From contig OZ252093.1 of NCBI GenBank assembly GCA_965248175.1, positions 1,798,001 to 1,862,000 of the forward strand: a stretch of 64,000 nt of DNA, written 5' to 3'. Under the pieces are notes generated by a model. The model saw only the letters and a program-made list of their open reading frames with translations, searched no databases and was not told the DNA's origin. The position numbers and the translations under genes were made by a program. Positions 63,569 through 64,000 of this stretch are shown here, piece by piece (position 1 is the first letter of the stretch; the number at the start of each line of letters is the position of its first letter). The DNA comes from VXPQ01 sp965248175 (GTDB taxonomy: Bacteria; Bacteroidota; Rhodothermia; Rhodothermales; VXPQ01).

Positions 63569-64000
63569 TCAGGTTTTTTGTTTTTTCTTCTTCGCGGCGG
63601 GGAAGAGAATATTATTCAGAATGAGGCGGTAGCCCGGTGAGTTTTTGTGCAGATCCAAATCAGTGGGGGGATCGCCTACGTAATGCTGATAATCTTCGGG
63701 GTCGTGACCGGCATAGAACGTGAAGGTCCCTTCTCCGAAATTCCCGTGCAGGTATTTGACTTCATCTCTGTTGGGCGCTTCCGCCAGCACGACAACCGAC
63801 GGCTTGACGAATGCCCTGCGAAAATTGGTTGTTTGTCCAATAAATCCCTTGAGTGTTGCAACATGGTTCTGGGTGAGCATGGTGGGTACCGGATCCCATT
63901 TTGCGCTGAATTCAAATAGTGTGAAATAGTCGATAGCCTGATTGCGCAACGCAGGGGGAGGAGGTCCGGTATCGATGTTCGCGTGTTCGTACTCGGCGGG
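63569..64000 (-). CDS. Bacteroidota protein of the 'asparagine synthetase B' family (C-terminal part)
   Basis: The minus-strand frame is open to the window edge (the apparent start at 63949 is only an internal TTG), so this is the last ~143 residues. Seen: 'PAEYEHANIDTGPPPPALRN', 'WDPVPTMLTQNHVATLKGFI', 'NFRRAFVKPSVVVLAEAPNR', 'GHDPEDYQHYVGDPPTDLDL' and 'NSPGYRLILNNILFPAAKKK'. From memory this ending matches a ~420-aa Bacteroidota family annotated as asparagine synthetase B. That name is doubtful: no ATP-pyrophosphatase or class II amidotransferase motif is visible in this part. The N-terminus lies outside the window. Confidence 0.6.
   Translation of the reverse strand, partial: PAEYEHANIDTGPPPPALRNQAIDYFTLFEFSAKWDPVPTMLTQNHVATLKGFIGQTTNFRRAFVKPSVVVLAEAPNRDEVKYLHGNFGEGTFTFYAGHDPEDYQHYVGDPPTDLDLHKNSPGYRLILNNILFPAAKKKKQKT

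Overview
The window is GC-rich, gene-dense bacterial chromosome. Several families in it are characteristic of the Bacteroidota/Rhodothermota branch: a DUF4270 lipoprotein beside a short GT5-only glycogen-synthase-like protein, a long DUF4175 coiled-coil protein, an LptD-like protein, and the protein usually labelled 'asparagine synthetase B' in that group. A Rhodothermota-like (Salinibacter/Rhodothermus-type) heterotroph is my best inference; there is no rRNA or tRNA in the window to confirm it.

Layout. 1-5 kb: a DUF192 lipoprotein cut by the window edge, three paralogous ~100-aa proteins of unknown function, a DUF4389 membrane protein, and etfAB. 4.5-6.3 kb: a small outer-membrane-type protein and hemW. 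6.5-22 kb is an accessory island. It holds a toxin-antitoxin (TA) pair whose PIN toxin is split by an IS1595-type element. That element carries a methyltransferase fragment with a (CA)n tract at its 5' end. Next come a frameshifted helicase, an AbiEi-like protein, a RES-Xre TA operon with a repeated operator, and an IS3 scar. After these lie a three-gene cassette (TIGR04255 protein, helix-turn-helix protein, unknown protein), a complete IS256-type element with its target duplication, a Uma2 nuclease, an hsdR scar, a VapBC pair and a DUF433 protein.

22-35 kb returns to housekeeping: an acyl-CoA dehydrogenase (likely served by the EtfAB pair), pyruvate phosphate dikinase with an RNA-polymerase alpha-CTD-like tail, topA, rsgA, lon and a cystathionine beta-synthase. 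35.4-40.1 kb is a partial myo-inositol catabolic operon (iolG, iolD, iolE, iolB). It sits between the intact 3' end of the cystathionine beta-synthase gene and a decayed second copy of that same 3' end, and each copy continues into a tandem array of 34/35-bp palindromic units. This looks like an integration event.

40.5-64 kb is core: DUF3467, an LptF/G permease, sucC, an ABC ATPase, and a tight run eno-ftsB/divIC-ROK kinase-lptD. Then come a TPR protein, an outer-membrane protein with a DUF4270 lipoprotein and a short GT5 protein, DUF4175, glgC, pyrF, serS, an rmlD-like reductase, a small outer-membrane protein, and the C-terminal part of the AsnB-like protein.

Most interesting points: the PPDK-alphaCTD fusion, the iol cassette bounded by duplicated gene ends and repeat arrays, the three-gene TIGR04255 cassette as a possible undescribed defence module, and the layered decay of the island (IS in a toxin, a slippage-type frameshift in the helicase, a truncated SSR-bearing methyltransferase).
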